NCBI GenBank assembly: GCA_945907055.1
Contig: CAMDSG010000044.1
Span: forward strand, 1 to 11,341
DNA from: Bifidobacterium breve
GTDB taxonomy: Bacteria; Actinomycetota; Acidimicrobiia; IMCC26256
Direction: 5' to 3'
DNA length: 11,341 nt
Shown: positions 1 through 6,596 of the stretch, one piece after another
Numbering within the stretch: position 1 is the first letter of the stretch
How the letters are laid out: every line of letters begins with the position of its first letter
Made by a program: the position numbers and the translations under genes
The notes under the pieces: model-generated
What the model was told of the DNA's origin: nothing
The model's database searches: none
Seen by the model: only the letters and a program-made list of their open reading frames with translations

Positions 1-596
1 CGCAGATCATCTCGTCGCACTCCGCGACTAGTTGTCTCCGCCGTTGGAGTAATACTGGCGACTGCGTCCGCGATGCTCTCCCAAGTTGAGAAGCCACCGC
101 TCCATGCTTTTTCGTAAGCAGCATCAGCGGTATCACTAAAACCACAGGCAAGTCGGTAGACATATCTAAGACGGGCTTCGCGCGTAGGTATGCCTGCACG
201 TACGCAGCGCCCCTCTGCAGTTACTTCCCACAGCACTCGCTGCCCATCGGAGAGTTTGTTGTCTCGCGGCGCACCGGCAAACTCGGGGCTGAGGCGGTCC
301 ATCCCACGCAGTATCCCAACACCTAACTCGCGCAACGCTCGCTCTTCATCAAGAACCCGCGCCTTGAGAGTGTCTTCAAAATTCCCACCGGAGTACCAAA
401 GGGAGATTCGCCCGTCGTCGAGATCAACATACGAAGCGATCATCGGCTGTGCGAGTTCTTCATCGACCTCAATAGTGATATTTAGGTCACTTGGGGCGCC
501 GATCGCTAGTAGCACCTCATCTAGAAGTTCGCGCATACGACTCGCCTCAAAGAGCACGAGCGTGAACTCCTCAGGGATGAGGAGGAGATTCGCCAC
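1..596 (-). CDS. Hypothetical protein, C-terminus off the left edge
   Basis: This open frame starts at a GTG (594-596) five bases after the stop of the DUF455-like gene and stays open to the window edge, giving about 198 codons. It begins VANLLLIPEEFTLVLFEASR and contains segments such as YVDLDDGRISLWYSGGN and AYEKAWSGGFSTWESIADAV. Composition is that of a soluble acidic protein. There is no signal peptide and no membrane segment. I do not recognise the family and assign no function. Being last in a tightly packed chain suggests co-transcription and perhaps translational coupling with the ferritin-like genes. An in-frame ATG at codon 21 (base 536) is an alternative start, but it would leave a 65-base gap in an otherwise overlapping operon and would discard a well-structured hydrophobic N-terminus. 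No strong Shine-Dalgarno is visible before the GTG. The reading frame is well supported; the exact start is less certain. Confidence 0.75.
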   Translation of the reverse strand, partial: MANLLLIPEEFTLVLFEASRMRELLDEVLLAIGAPSDLNITIEVDEELAQPMIASYVDLDDGRISLWYSGGNFEDTLKARVLDEERALRELGVGILRGMDRLSPEFAGAPRDNKLSDGQRVLWEVTAEGRCVRAGIPTREARLRYVYRLACGFSDTADAAYEKAWSGGFSTWESIADAVASITPTAETTSRGVRRDDL

Positions 597-601
597 AGAA
601 C

Positions 602-1411
602 TCAGCCTGTCTTACCAAGTAACGCACGAGTCTCAGCGATCGATTCGGCCGCAAGCCCTGCAATCTCGTCGATCTCTTTGGTATCAAAGCCAGCCAACTC
701 GCGGAATCTACGAGCAATCTGGATTGGGCTCTCGTCGGTCTCCCCGCGGAACCCACCAAGGCTGAAGAGTTTGTCGACTGCACGCTGGAACTCAAGAGCG
801 CGCTCGCGCCTTTCAGGGTCGCGCTCAGTAAGGCGCCGAAGCCAGTCGGAGCCCATCTTCACGTGTGTAACTTCATCGGCGAGCATCCAGTCTTCACAGA
901 ATTTTAGAACTGGATCTCCCGAGGCCTGACCAAAATCCTTCATCGTATTGAAGACATCAATCGCTAGTCCCTCGAGCGCGCGATTTACTCCTGCAAGTCG
1001 CATCGCAGGGTCAGTCACACAAGCAGCCTCATAAAGAAACGTTGCCTCTGTATATTCACCGATCTCAGTACCCATGTGCTCGCCGAGTTTGACTGAGATC
1101 TCTACGTGGCGAGACTCATCCCAGCACTGACGTGCCATGTCAAGCTTGAGAGCAAATGGCGCTTCGGTGTCATCGAAATCGAATGTTGTACGCCCTGCAG
1201 CCTCAAGGGCCTGTATCTCCCCTACGAAAATTCCATGCATTAGAGATCGTGCTCGGTCGGGCGCTGCTGCTCGATCTGGCTGAAGGCGCGCCGTACTAAT
1301 GGTGCGATCACGGACGCGTCCATTGCGAGGATCAGAAAACCCTTCGGCTAGGTCAGACCGGATAAAACGCTCGTCGCGTGCAAGCTCTTCGACTGGCAGA
1401 AATCTCTTCAC
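602..1411 (-). CDS. Ferritin-like di-iron protein, DUF455-like
   Basis: A 269-residue soluble protein with the ligand layout of a di-iron carboxylate four-helix bundle. A glutamate lies in GEIQALE (E65 or E70), followed by an ExxH in WDESRH (E99, H102), a glutamate in RALEGLAID (E147) and a second ExxH in DEVTHVKMG (E180, H183). Spacing and flanking residues resemble the DUF455 family (ferritin-like superfamily, distantly related to the tRNA hydroxylase MiaE), whose members carry an EEVGHV-type second motif. I infer that it binds two metal ions and may do oxygen or redox chemistry; the substrate is unknown. About 55 N-terminal residues precede the bundle. The ATG overlaps the stop of the upstream gene by four bases, so the two are probably translated together. 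All predicted ligands are present, with no sign of decay. Confidence 0.8.
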   Translation of the reverse strand: MKRFLPVEELARDERFIRSDLAEGFSDPRNGRVRDRTISTARLQPDRAAAPDRARSLMHGIFVGEIQALEAAGRTTFDFDDTEAPFALKLDMARQCWDESRHVEISVKLGEHMGTEIGEYTEATFLYEAACVTDPAMRLAGVNRALEGLAIDVFNTMKDFGQASGDPVLKFCEDWMLADEVTHVKMGSDWLRRLTERDPERRERALEFQRAVDKLFSLGGFRGETDESPIQIARRFRELAGFDTKEIDEIAGLAAESIAETRALLGKTG

Positions 1412-2079
1412 TCTGGAACCGCCTCTGATTTATTCTCCAACTCATAAACTTCCTCTCCAAGCGTACCCGCTCCAGCGATACCACCCGCCACCACGATCAA
1501 GGCCTCAAGAGATTTCGCCCTCTCTGACGCACGCTCAATCTGCTCGGGGGTTTTTATGAGCGACTGAAGCAGCATCTCCCCCTCACGCCAGTCTTCGAAC
1601 TCGTCCTGCAGCAAGAAATTGAGCGTACGAATTGTTGGTGCATCTGTGATGGTTGAGGTGCCGTTTAGGTGGTAGGTATATGCCGCAATAGTCCGGGGAA
1701 GCAGCACTCTAAATACGCCAACGAGTTTCTCAATTGTCAACTCCGCAGCCTCCGGCTCGATAAGCGCCTCAGCGAATGCAACTATTCCCTCGTTCGCTGG
1801 GAGGGTAAGGCGTGCCGGGTTCATCTCACGCAACTCCGGGAGCCGCTGCTGCAACTGCTCTGCATGCCAGGCGTGGTGATAGCAGTGGCGCCCAAGTACG
1901 AGTTTGACATCGAGTTCAGGGACTGTGGCGATCCATCCGCCTAGTGCCTCGAAGAGTCGCATCTCAAGCCATGCGTATGCGCCTACACGGCGTGCTGACT
2001 CCTCGACATCGAAGAGACCCGGTAGGGCTCTCCTGTCCCAAGGTGCGAAAGCGGGCCGGGGTTTACGTCCATCTACCAT
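1408..2079 (-). CDS. Ferritin-like helical protein
   Basis: A 223-residue soluble, largely helical protein. The first helix carries AYAWLEMRLFEALGGW. The second has a dense His/Glu patch, GRHCYHHAWHAEQLQQRLPE, at about residues 63-82. A later helix has LLQDEFEDWREGEMLLQSL. The pattern suggests a ferritin-like superfamily fold, but the canonical pair of ExxH motifs is not clear, so metal binding is uncertain. The C-terminus has a Gly/Ala-rich segment (VVAGGIAGAGTLG). I chose the ATG at 2079 because GGCGAG lies about nine bases upstream. A TTG at 2115 that overlaps the transporter stop would add 12 residues and cannot be excluded. The stop overlaps the start of the DUF455-like gene by four bases. 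Two adjacent ferritin-like proteins of different sequence may form a hetero-complex; that is inference. Confidence 0.65.
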   Translation of the reverse strand: MVDGRKPRPAFAPWDRRALPGLFDVEESARRVGAYAWLEMRLFEALGGWIATVPELDVKLVLGRHCYHHAWHAEQLQQRLPELREMNPARLTLPANEGIVAFAEALIEPEAAELTIEKLVGVFRVLLPRTIAAYTYHLNGTSTITDAPTIRTLNFLLQDEFEDWREGEMLLQSLIKTPEQIERASERAKSLEALIVVAGGIAGAGTLGEEVYELENKSEAVPE

Positions 2080-2111
2080 TCCGACATTCTCGCCACTCGG
2101 CGCCCCCCGGG

Positions 2112-3080
2112 TCAAACTCCGCTCGATGTTTCTCTCGGTGTTTCTCTCGGTGTTTCTCTCGGTGTTTCTTCTGCCGCTGTGCGCCCATGAGTTCCGCGCT
2201 CTGCAATGACAATGGCAGCCAAGATCAAAACGGCCCCAAGATAGCCGGGTATCCCCAAGCGCTCGCCTACGAAATACCCAATTACTCCAGCAACCACCGG
2301 CTCCACGAGGCTAATAATTGTTGTGCGCGATGGATCGACTCGGCGTTGAGCCCATGCAGATAAAGAGAATGCGATCGCTGAGCACCCGATCCCTGTATAG
2401 AGGATCGTCCAGAGAACATATGAGTCGATCTGCCCAAAGCCATCAATAATCGCGAAGGGCAAGCAGGCTATTGAGATGACAGCGAGTTGAGTCGCTACAA
2501 AAGCAACGGTGTTGAATCGGTTTGTAAAGGCTCCAACAATCACGTACCAGCCTGCATAGAAGAGTGCTGCCGCGAGAGTTACTACATCACCAAAATTTAA
2601 CGAGAACGAAGCACCGGTTAGTAGATATAAGCCGACCATCGATACTGCTACTGCCTCAACAATTCCGCGTCGCGGCCATCTTCTATAAATCAGCGCCTCA
2701 ATGATTGGTGTGAATACTGCGAATAGTCCGGTGATGAATGCCGAGTTGGAGACCGTTGTATGCCGAAGGCCAATTGTCTGAGCCATCGTGCCGGCCGCAG
2801 TAATCAGACCAACTACCACAGAGATGAAAATAAATATTCGCAGCGTGTCGGTGTGCCGAACCCGTGGTCCTCTCCACCCACCTCGAAGTGCAAATGGCAA
2901 GATCGCTGCTGCACCCACTGCGAAACGAATCGTGTTTAACGCAGCAGGAGTGGTTCGCTCTATAGAGACCTGAGTAAATCTGAAAGTAGATCCGTAGAGG
3001 ATCGCTGCTAGTCCAATAGCCAACTCCGGGGCGTAAACCCAAAGGCTGCTGCGCCAAGAGCGATCGTTCGCGGCGGTCAC
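2112..3080 (-). CDS. EamA/DMT-superfamily transporter
   Basis: A 322-residue integral membrane protein of the drug/metabolite transporter superfamily, with two tandem EamA repeats and about ten hydrophobic helices. The first repeat runs to about residue 155 and includes ILYGSTFRFTQVSIERTTP and the TVSNSAFITGLFAVFTPIIEALI segment split around residues 109-131. The second includes FYAGWYVIVG and SLVEPVVAGVIGYFVGERLG, the typical final-repeat signature. These permeases move small metabolites, often amino acids or nucleobase-like compounds; the substrate cannot be told here. The GTG at 3080 gives the usual four-base overlap with the nadE stop. A TTG at 3089 would add three residues. Oddly, the cytosolic tail after the last helix ends in three to four ETPR units encoded by a 12-bp tandem repeat. 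The fold assignment is secure; the link to NAD metabolism rests only on position. Confidence 0.85.
   Translation of the reverse strand: MTAANDRSWRSSLWVYAPELAIGLAAILYGSTFRFTQVSIERTTPAALNTIRFAVGAAAILPFALRGGWRGPRVRHTDTLRIFIFISVVVGLITAAGTMAQTIGLRHTTVSNSAFITGLFAVFTPIIEALIYRRWPRRGIVEAVAVSMVGLYLLTGASFSLNFGDVVTLAAALFYAGWYVIVGAFTNRFNTVAFVATQLAVISIACLPFAIIDGFGQIDSYVLWTILYTGIGCSAIAFSLSAWAQRRVDPSRTTIISLVEPVVAGVIGYFVGERLGIPGYLGAVLILAAIVIAERGTHGRTAAEETPRETPRETPRETSSGV
2127..2169. repeat. 12-bp tandem repeat, about 3.6 copies
   Basis: The plus-strand unit TGTTTCTCTCGG is repeated exactly at 2127-2138, 2139-2150 and 2151-2162, followed by a partial TGTTTCT at 2163-2169. Read on the minus strand in frame it encodes Glu-Thr-Pro-Arg units at the C-terminus of the EamA transporter. 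The unit is a multiple of three, so gain or loss of copies would lengthen or shorten the tail without shifting the frame. Perfect identity between copies points to recent slippage. Confidence 0.9.
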
Positions 3081-4780
3081 CCCTGCCAACGGTTAGTAAT
3101 TGGGAGTCGACGATCCTTGCCAAATGCCTTCGGGGTAACACGAACCCCGGGCGGTGATTGGCGCCTCTTGTACTCACTTCGGTCTATCAAACGAATAACT
3201 TGCTCAATCACCTCGCGTTCAAAGCCTTCTGCCTCAATCTCTGCGAGTGAAAGGTCACGCTCTACGTATGCCTCGATCACGCGATCGAGAATTGCATAAG
3301 GCGGGAGAGAGTCTTCGTCCTTCTGATCTGGGCGCAACTCCGCGCTCGGAGGCTTCGCAATTACATCGGCCGGAATGATCTCGCGACCAGATCGCGTATT
3401 GAGGTCGCGACACAACTCAAAAACAAGCATTTTTTCTACATCTTTTATAACCGCGAACCCACCCGCCATATCCCCGTAGAGAGTTGAGTATCCGGTTGCC
3501 ATCTCTGATTTATTGCCTGTGGTGAGGACCATCCAGCCAAACTTGTTAGAGAGCGCCATCAAAAGTGTGCCCCTCACCCGTGCCTGAAGATTCTCCTCCG
3601 TGAGATCCGGCAAGCGATCTATAAATGACTCTGTTAGGAGAGACTCGAACGCAGCATGTGCAGCTTCAATGGGGATAGTTCTCGCCTCAATATTGAGCGC
3701 AGCTGCTAGAGCGGCTGCATCTATAAGGCTCCCTGGAGATGACCAACGACTCGGCATCAATACTCCGTGAACAGAATCTGCCCCAAGAGCCTCCACCGCA
3801 ATTGCGGCAACGATCGACGAATCGATACCACCTGAGAGCCCAATTACGACCTCAGAGAAGCCATTCTTGCGGACATAATCCCGGGTGCCGAGCACAAGTG
3901 CCTCGAATACTTCATGGGTTGGCGATAAGAGCGGATGAACCGAGGGAGTCGCTGTAGACCCTGTTCTGATTGACTCAGTACTGACGAGAATCTCTGTAAG
4001 CGGCTCCGCATCAGGCCGCTTGATGTCTCGCCGATCCGCTCCGGTTGGTACCTCCAAATCCGCGACCAGGAGTTCCTCAGAGAATTGAGCAGCACGCGCC
4101 AGCAGCACGCCATGTTCATTAACGATCATGGAGGCACCGTCAAATATGAGCTCGTCCTGACCACCGACGAGATTGGCGTAAACAATTGGAATACCAGCCT
4201 CCTCTGCGCGCGTGCTCAACATCGTTTCACGCTCGGCGACTCTGCCTGCGTAATACGGTGAAGCGTTGAGGTTGACAATCAACTCTGCACCACCCGCAGT
4301 TTGAGAGAGTATCGGCCCGCTTCGACTCCAAGCATCCTCGCAGATTGTCACCCCGACACGAATGCCGGCAACGACAAATAGTGGACCGTCTTCTATTGAT
4401 GCCCCAAAGTATCTCTGCTCATCAAATACTGAGTAGTTAGGCAGAAGGTGCTTACGGTAGATACCAATTATCGATCCACCTGCGCAGACCGCAGCAGAGT
4501 TCATTAGTAAACCTGCGGACTCCGGAAACCCAATGACTGCGACAGTACTCGTCGTCCTTGATGCAAACTCCTCTACGCACTCAAAGGACCGCTTAAGAAA
4601 AGCTTTCTTTAGTAACAGATCCTCGGGCGGGTAGCCAGTGATCGTTAACTCTGGAAAGACAACTAGATCGACGCCTGCTGATGCTGCCGCTCTATAGGCA
4701 CTGAGGGCGCGCTCTAGGTTTCCTTCAAGGTCACCGACCACGAAATTCGACTGAGCTGCCGCGACGCGAATTAGTTGCAC
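3077..4780 (-). CDS. nadE: Glutamine-dependent NAD+ synthetase
   Basis: Catalyses the last step of NAD+ synthesis in the cytosol: ATP-dependent amidation of nicotinic acid adenine dinucleotide with ammonia from glutamine. The 567 residues form the two-domain type. The N-terminal nitrilase-like glutaminase domain (about 3-265) carries the Glu-Lys-Cys triad at E44 (FPELTITGYPPEDL), K110 (YRKHLLPNYSVFDEQRYF) and C147 (GVTICEDAW). The C-terminal synthetase domain carries the PP-loop SGGIDSS at 316-322, ENLQARVRG at 396-404, TGNKSE at 421-426, and KPPSAELRPDQKDEDSLPPY at 476-495. Length and motifs are those of an intact bacterial enzyme. The GTG start gives the standard N-terminus (MQLIRVAAAQSN); no clear Shine-Dalgarno precedes it. 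It heads the chain containing the transporter and ferritin-like genes, and its own promoter may lie in the 63-base gap that holds an inverted repeat. Confidence 0.97.
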   Translation of the reverse strand: MQLIRVAAAQSNFVVGDLEGNLERALSAYRAAASAGVDLVVFPELTITGYPPEDLLLKKAFLKRSFECVEEFASRTTSTVAVIGFPESAGLLMNSAAVCAGGSIIGIYRKHLLPNYSVFDEQRYFGASIEDGPLFVVAGIRVGVTICEDAWSRSGPILSQTAGGAELIVNLNASPYYAGRVAERETMLSTRAEEAGIPIVYANLVGGQDELIFDGASMIVNEHGVLLARAAQFSEELLVADLEVPTGADRRDIKRPDAEPLTEILVSTESIRTGSTATPSVHPLLSPTHEVFEALVLGTRDYVRKNGFSEVVIGLSGGIDSSIVAAIAVEALGADSVHGVLMPSRWSSPGSLIDAAALAAALNIEARTIPIEAAHAAFESLLTESFIDRLPDLTEENLQARVRGTLLMALSNKFGWMVLTTGNKSEMATGYSTLYGDMAGGFAVIKDVEKMLVFELCRDLNTRSGREIIPADVIAKPPSAELRPDQKDEDSLPPYAILDRVIEAYVERDLSLAEIEAEGFEREVIEQVIRLIDRSEYKRRQSPPGVRVTPKAFGKDRRLPITNRWQG

Positions 4781-4795
4781 GCAGCAAGGATACGG

Positions 4796-4841
4796 CGCTA
4801 GAGGAGACTTGGCAGCAATAGCGATCTTTCCTGCTCTAGCG
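4796..4841. repeat. 8-bp inverted repeat upstream of nadE
   Basis: CGCTAGAG (4796-4803) and CTCTAGCG (4834-4841) are perfect reverse complements separated by 30 bases. They almost fill the gap between the regulator stop and the nadE GTG. The intervening sequence has a further TAGCG (around 4819-4823) that could pair with the outer CGCTA, allowing alternative folds. There is no T-run on the minus strand after it, so a classical rho-independent terminator is unlikely. It may be an operator or a 5' leader hairpin for nadE. The sequence symmetry is certain; the role is inference. Confidence 0.45.
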
Positions 4842-4843
4842 AA

Positions 4844-5518
4844 TCAGGCCTTGCCCTGAGGCTCATCAGGGATTAGTCCGCGATGCTGAGCTAGGCGCAT
4901 AATTGCCGGTCGCCGTCTAGCCCCGGTTTTTTGTCCTATGCGGTCGAGGTGGGACCTCACTGTGCTCGATGCGATTCCGAGGGCCTCCGCTATCTGATCA
5001 TCGGTTAGCCCGCTTGCAACCAAAGTGATGACCTGCTTCTCGCGCTCTCCGAGTGCGGCACCCTCGGATTCGTCCACACCGATCCCGCGCCCCGCCGCCA
5101 ACGCTGCTGCAACGACTACTGCAATCTCGGGGACAACAACGGCTGAGTCTCCGAGCACACCAGCGAGAAGCGAATCACGCCACGCCGGAGGGATGACAAG
5201 AACTGGCGACGAGAATACCGCAGCACTGAGAATTGTGCGCGCAACGCCTTGGCTACCGTCACCAGGGTCAACAATCACAAGGATGGCACCATGGGCAGAT
5301 AGATCCGACGGGAGCACACGTGCACTCGTGACGCGCGCTGGAGTGATAGCGCGGCATAGTGCTAACAGCGCAGCTCTGACCGTAGGGTCAGTAGATACGA
5401 CGAGCACCGAGGCGTCCATCGCATGCGGCGAGAATGAGCTTGCTGGAAGATTAGAACCGGACGCCTGAGAATTAGCCGTATCGGAATTTGGGCTCAAAGA
5501 ATTACCCCCTGTTTGCAT
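4844..5518 (-). CDS. LuxR-type regulator with degenerate receiver domain
   Basis: A 224-residue DNA-binding protein. Residues 155-217 form a GerE/LuxR helix-turn-helix (LGEREKQVITLVASGLTDDQ, then IAEALGIASSTVRSHLDRIG), which binds DNA as in NarL-family response regulators. Residues 36-145 look like a receiver domain: VLVVSTDPTVRAALLALC matches the first strand and helix, and D84 in VIVDPG sits where the phospho-acceptor would be. The usual acidic pair after strand one is replaced by ST-D, and no conserved lysine is seen, so phosphorylation is doubtful. A Ser/Asn-rich, probably disordered stretch covers the first 33 residues. An ATG at codon 34, directly before the receiver-like strand, is a possible alternative start. 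No Shine-Dalgarno precedes the first ATG. It may regulate the nadE operon that follows or the divergent permease; both are guesses from position. Confidence 0.8.
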   Translation of the reverse strand: MQTGGNSLSPNSDTANSQASGSNLPASSFSPHAMDASVLVVSTDPTVRAALLALCRAITPARVTSARVLPSDLSAHGAILVIVDPGDGSQGVARTILSAAVFSSPVLVIPPAWRDSLLAGVLGDSAVVVPEIAVVVAAALAAGRGIGVDESEGAALGEREKQVITLVASGLTDDQIAEALGIASSTVRSHLDRIGQKTGARRRPAIMRLAQHRGLIPDEPQGKA

Positions 5519-5605
5519 TACGTCGTACGGTAAACAACGGCTGGGACAACTACATGGATGTAATTAGTGTTTTAGATTGCTGGCAACAAGTTCTGACAAA
5601 TCGTC
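5519..5605. promoter_or_regulatory. Divergent intergenic region, presumed promoters
   Basis: This 87-base gap separates the LuxR-type regulator (leftward) from the RarD-like permease (rightward), so it should hold promoters for both. I see AT-rich stretches (for example TAATTAGTGTTTTAGATT around 5560-5577) but no convincing -35/-10 pair and no ribosome binding site in front of either first ATG. Leaderless transcription, common in Actinobacteria, is possible. Confidence 0.35.
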
Positions 5606-6562
5606 ATGGGTATTACCGTAGGCATAGCAGTGGGTATTTCAATGGGTAATCAACATGATCACCGCAACGGCGTAATTGCTGGCATAAGCGCGTACGTCAT
5701 CTGGGGACTCCTAACCCTCTACTGGCATGCGATGAGGGGCATCAATGCATTCTCCCTAATTGGTTGGCGAATCGTTGGCTCCGCTGTACTTCTCGGCGCA
5801 GTTGTCTTCATCACTCGATCGTGGCGATCTTTGCGGCCGCTCGCGTCGCCGCAAATCTTTGCGCGCACATCTCTTGCAGCAATTGCACTCGCAACAAACT
5901 GGACCATCTACGTGTTCTCCGTAACGCATGATCGCGTTGTGGATGCTGCTTTGGGCTATTTGCTATCCCCACTTGGCCTCGTGCTTGCAGGCGCACTGAT
6001 TCTTCATGAGCACCTTAGATTCGTGCAGCGATGCGCTATTGGGCTCGCAGCGCTGAGTGTTGCACTACTGGCATTTGGTTATGGCCGTCCACCAGTTTTC
6101 GCAGTTCTCATTGCACTTACCTGGACTCTCTACGGAGTACTTAAAAAACGCGTTCCCTTTGGCCCACTCATTGGTCTAACGAGTGAAGCATTCGTACTGC
6201 TCCCCCTGGCGATTCTTGCTCTCTCTGCTCAACAGGGGTTCGGAGACGGCGCACTCAATGGTGCGACGAGTACACAGACACAATTAATCGCGTTGGCTGG
6301 AGTAGCCACTGCTATACCGCTGCTCCTCTTTGCACGAGCCGCTCAGAGTGTCGCGCTCTCCACCCTTGGATGGCTGCAGTACATAGTCCCTACAATCAAC
6401 CTTGCGTTAGGGGTTGCGCTCTACTCCGAGCCCATGCCCCCTTGGAGGTTGGCGGGCTTTGCTGTTGCTTGGTTAGCACTCTTCGCGGTCTCTATCGACG
6501 GACTGCGTAACGCGCGCGCAGGTTCCGCAACAGAGCCAGCAGTTGTACCCCTCGAGGGTTAA
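5606..6562 (+). CDS. RarD-like DMT-superfamily permease
   Basis: A 318-residue integral membrane protein with about ten hydrophobic helices. It resembles the RarD branch of the EamA/DMT superfamily: GVIAGISAYVIWGLLTLYW at 22-40, then ATNWTIYVFSV at 96-106 followed by AALGYLLSPLGLVLAGALIL with HEHL (114-137), which parallels the RarD NW-x-x-Y-V and SLGY-x-x-NPL signatures. LGWLQYIVPTINLALGV at 254-270 is the matching second-repeat segment. RarD itself is best known as a chloramphenicol-sensitivity protein; the natural substrate is unknown and so is that of this protein. The first ATG gives an N-terminus with a loose MG(I/x)xVGI repetition (MGITVGIAVGISMG). The ATG at 5642 (codon 13), just before NQHDHRNG, could equally be the real start. 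It stands alone on the plus strand and converges with the Calx-beta gene. Confidence 0.85.
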   Translation: MGITVGIAVGISMGNQHDHRNGVIAGISAYVIWGLLTLYWHAMRGINAFSLIGWRIVGSAVLLGAVVFITRSWRSLRPLASPQIFARTSLAAIALATNWTIYVFSVTHDRVVDAALGYLLSPLGLVLAGALILHEHLRFVQRCAIGLAALSVALLAFGYGRPPVFAVLIALTWTLYGVLKKRVPFGPLIGLTSEAFVLLPLAILALSAQQGFGDGALNGATSTQTQLIALAGVATAIPLLLFARAAQSVALSTLGWLQYIVPTINLALGVALYSEPMPPWRLAGFAVAWLALFAVSIDGLRNARAGSATEPAVVPLEG

Positions 6563-6596
6563 TGCCGTAACAGCTGTAACCCGTGTTGCTGGGTTA
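6556..6596. terminator. Competing hairpins in the convergent gap, possible weak terminator
   Basis: TAACCC (6577-6582) can pair with GGGTTA on its left (6556-6561, overlapping the permease stop) or with GGGTTA on its right (6591-6596, overlapping the stop of the Calx-beta gene). Both stems are only 6 bp and no T-run follows on either strand. Position between convergent genes suggests a bidirectional transcription end, but the evidence is weak. Confidence 0.3.

Noticed and set aside
190..765. 191-codon open frame on the plus strand
   Set aside because: It lies opposite the left-edge gene and the DUF455-like gene, is Ser/Arg-rich with no recognisable motif, and the minus-strand frames have motifs and coherent overlaps.
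2127..2169. CRISPR-like repeat
   Set aside because: The units are directly abutting 12-mers without spacers and are in frame with the transporter, so this is a coding tandem repeat.
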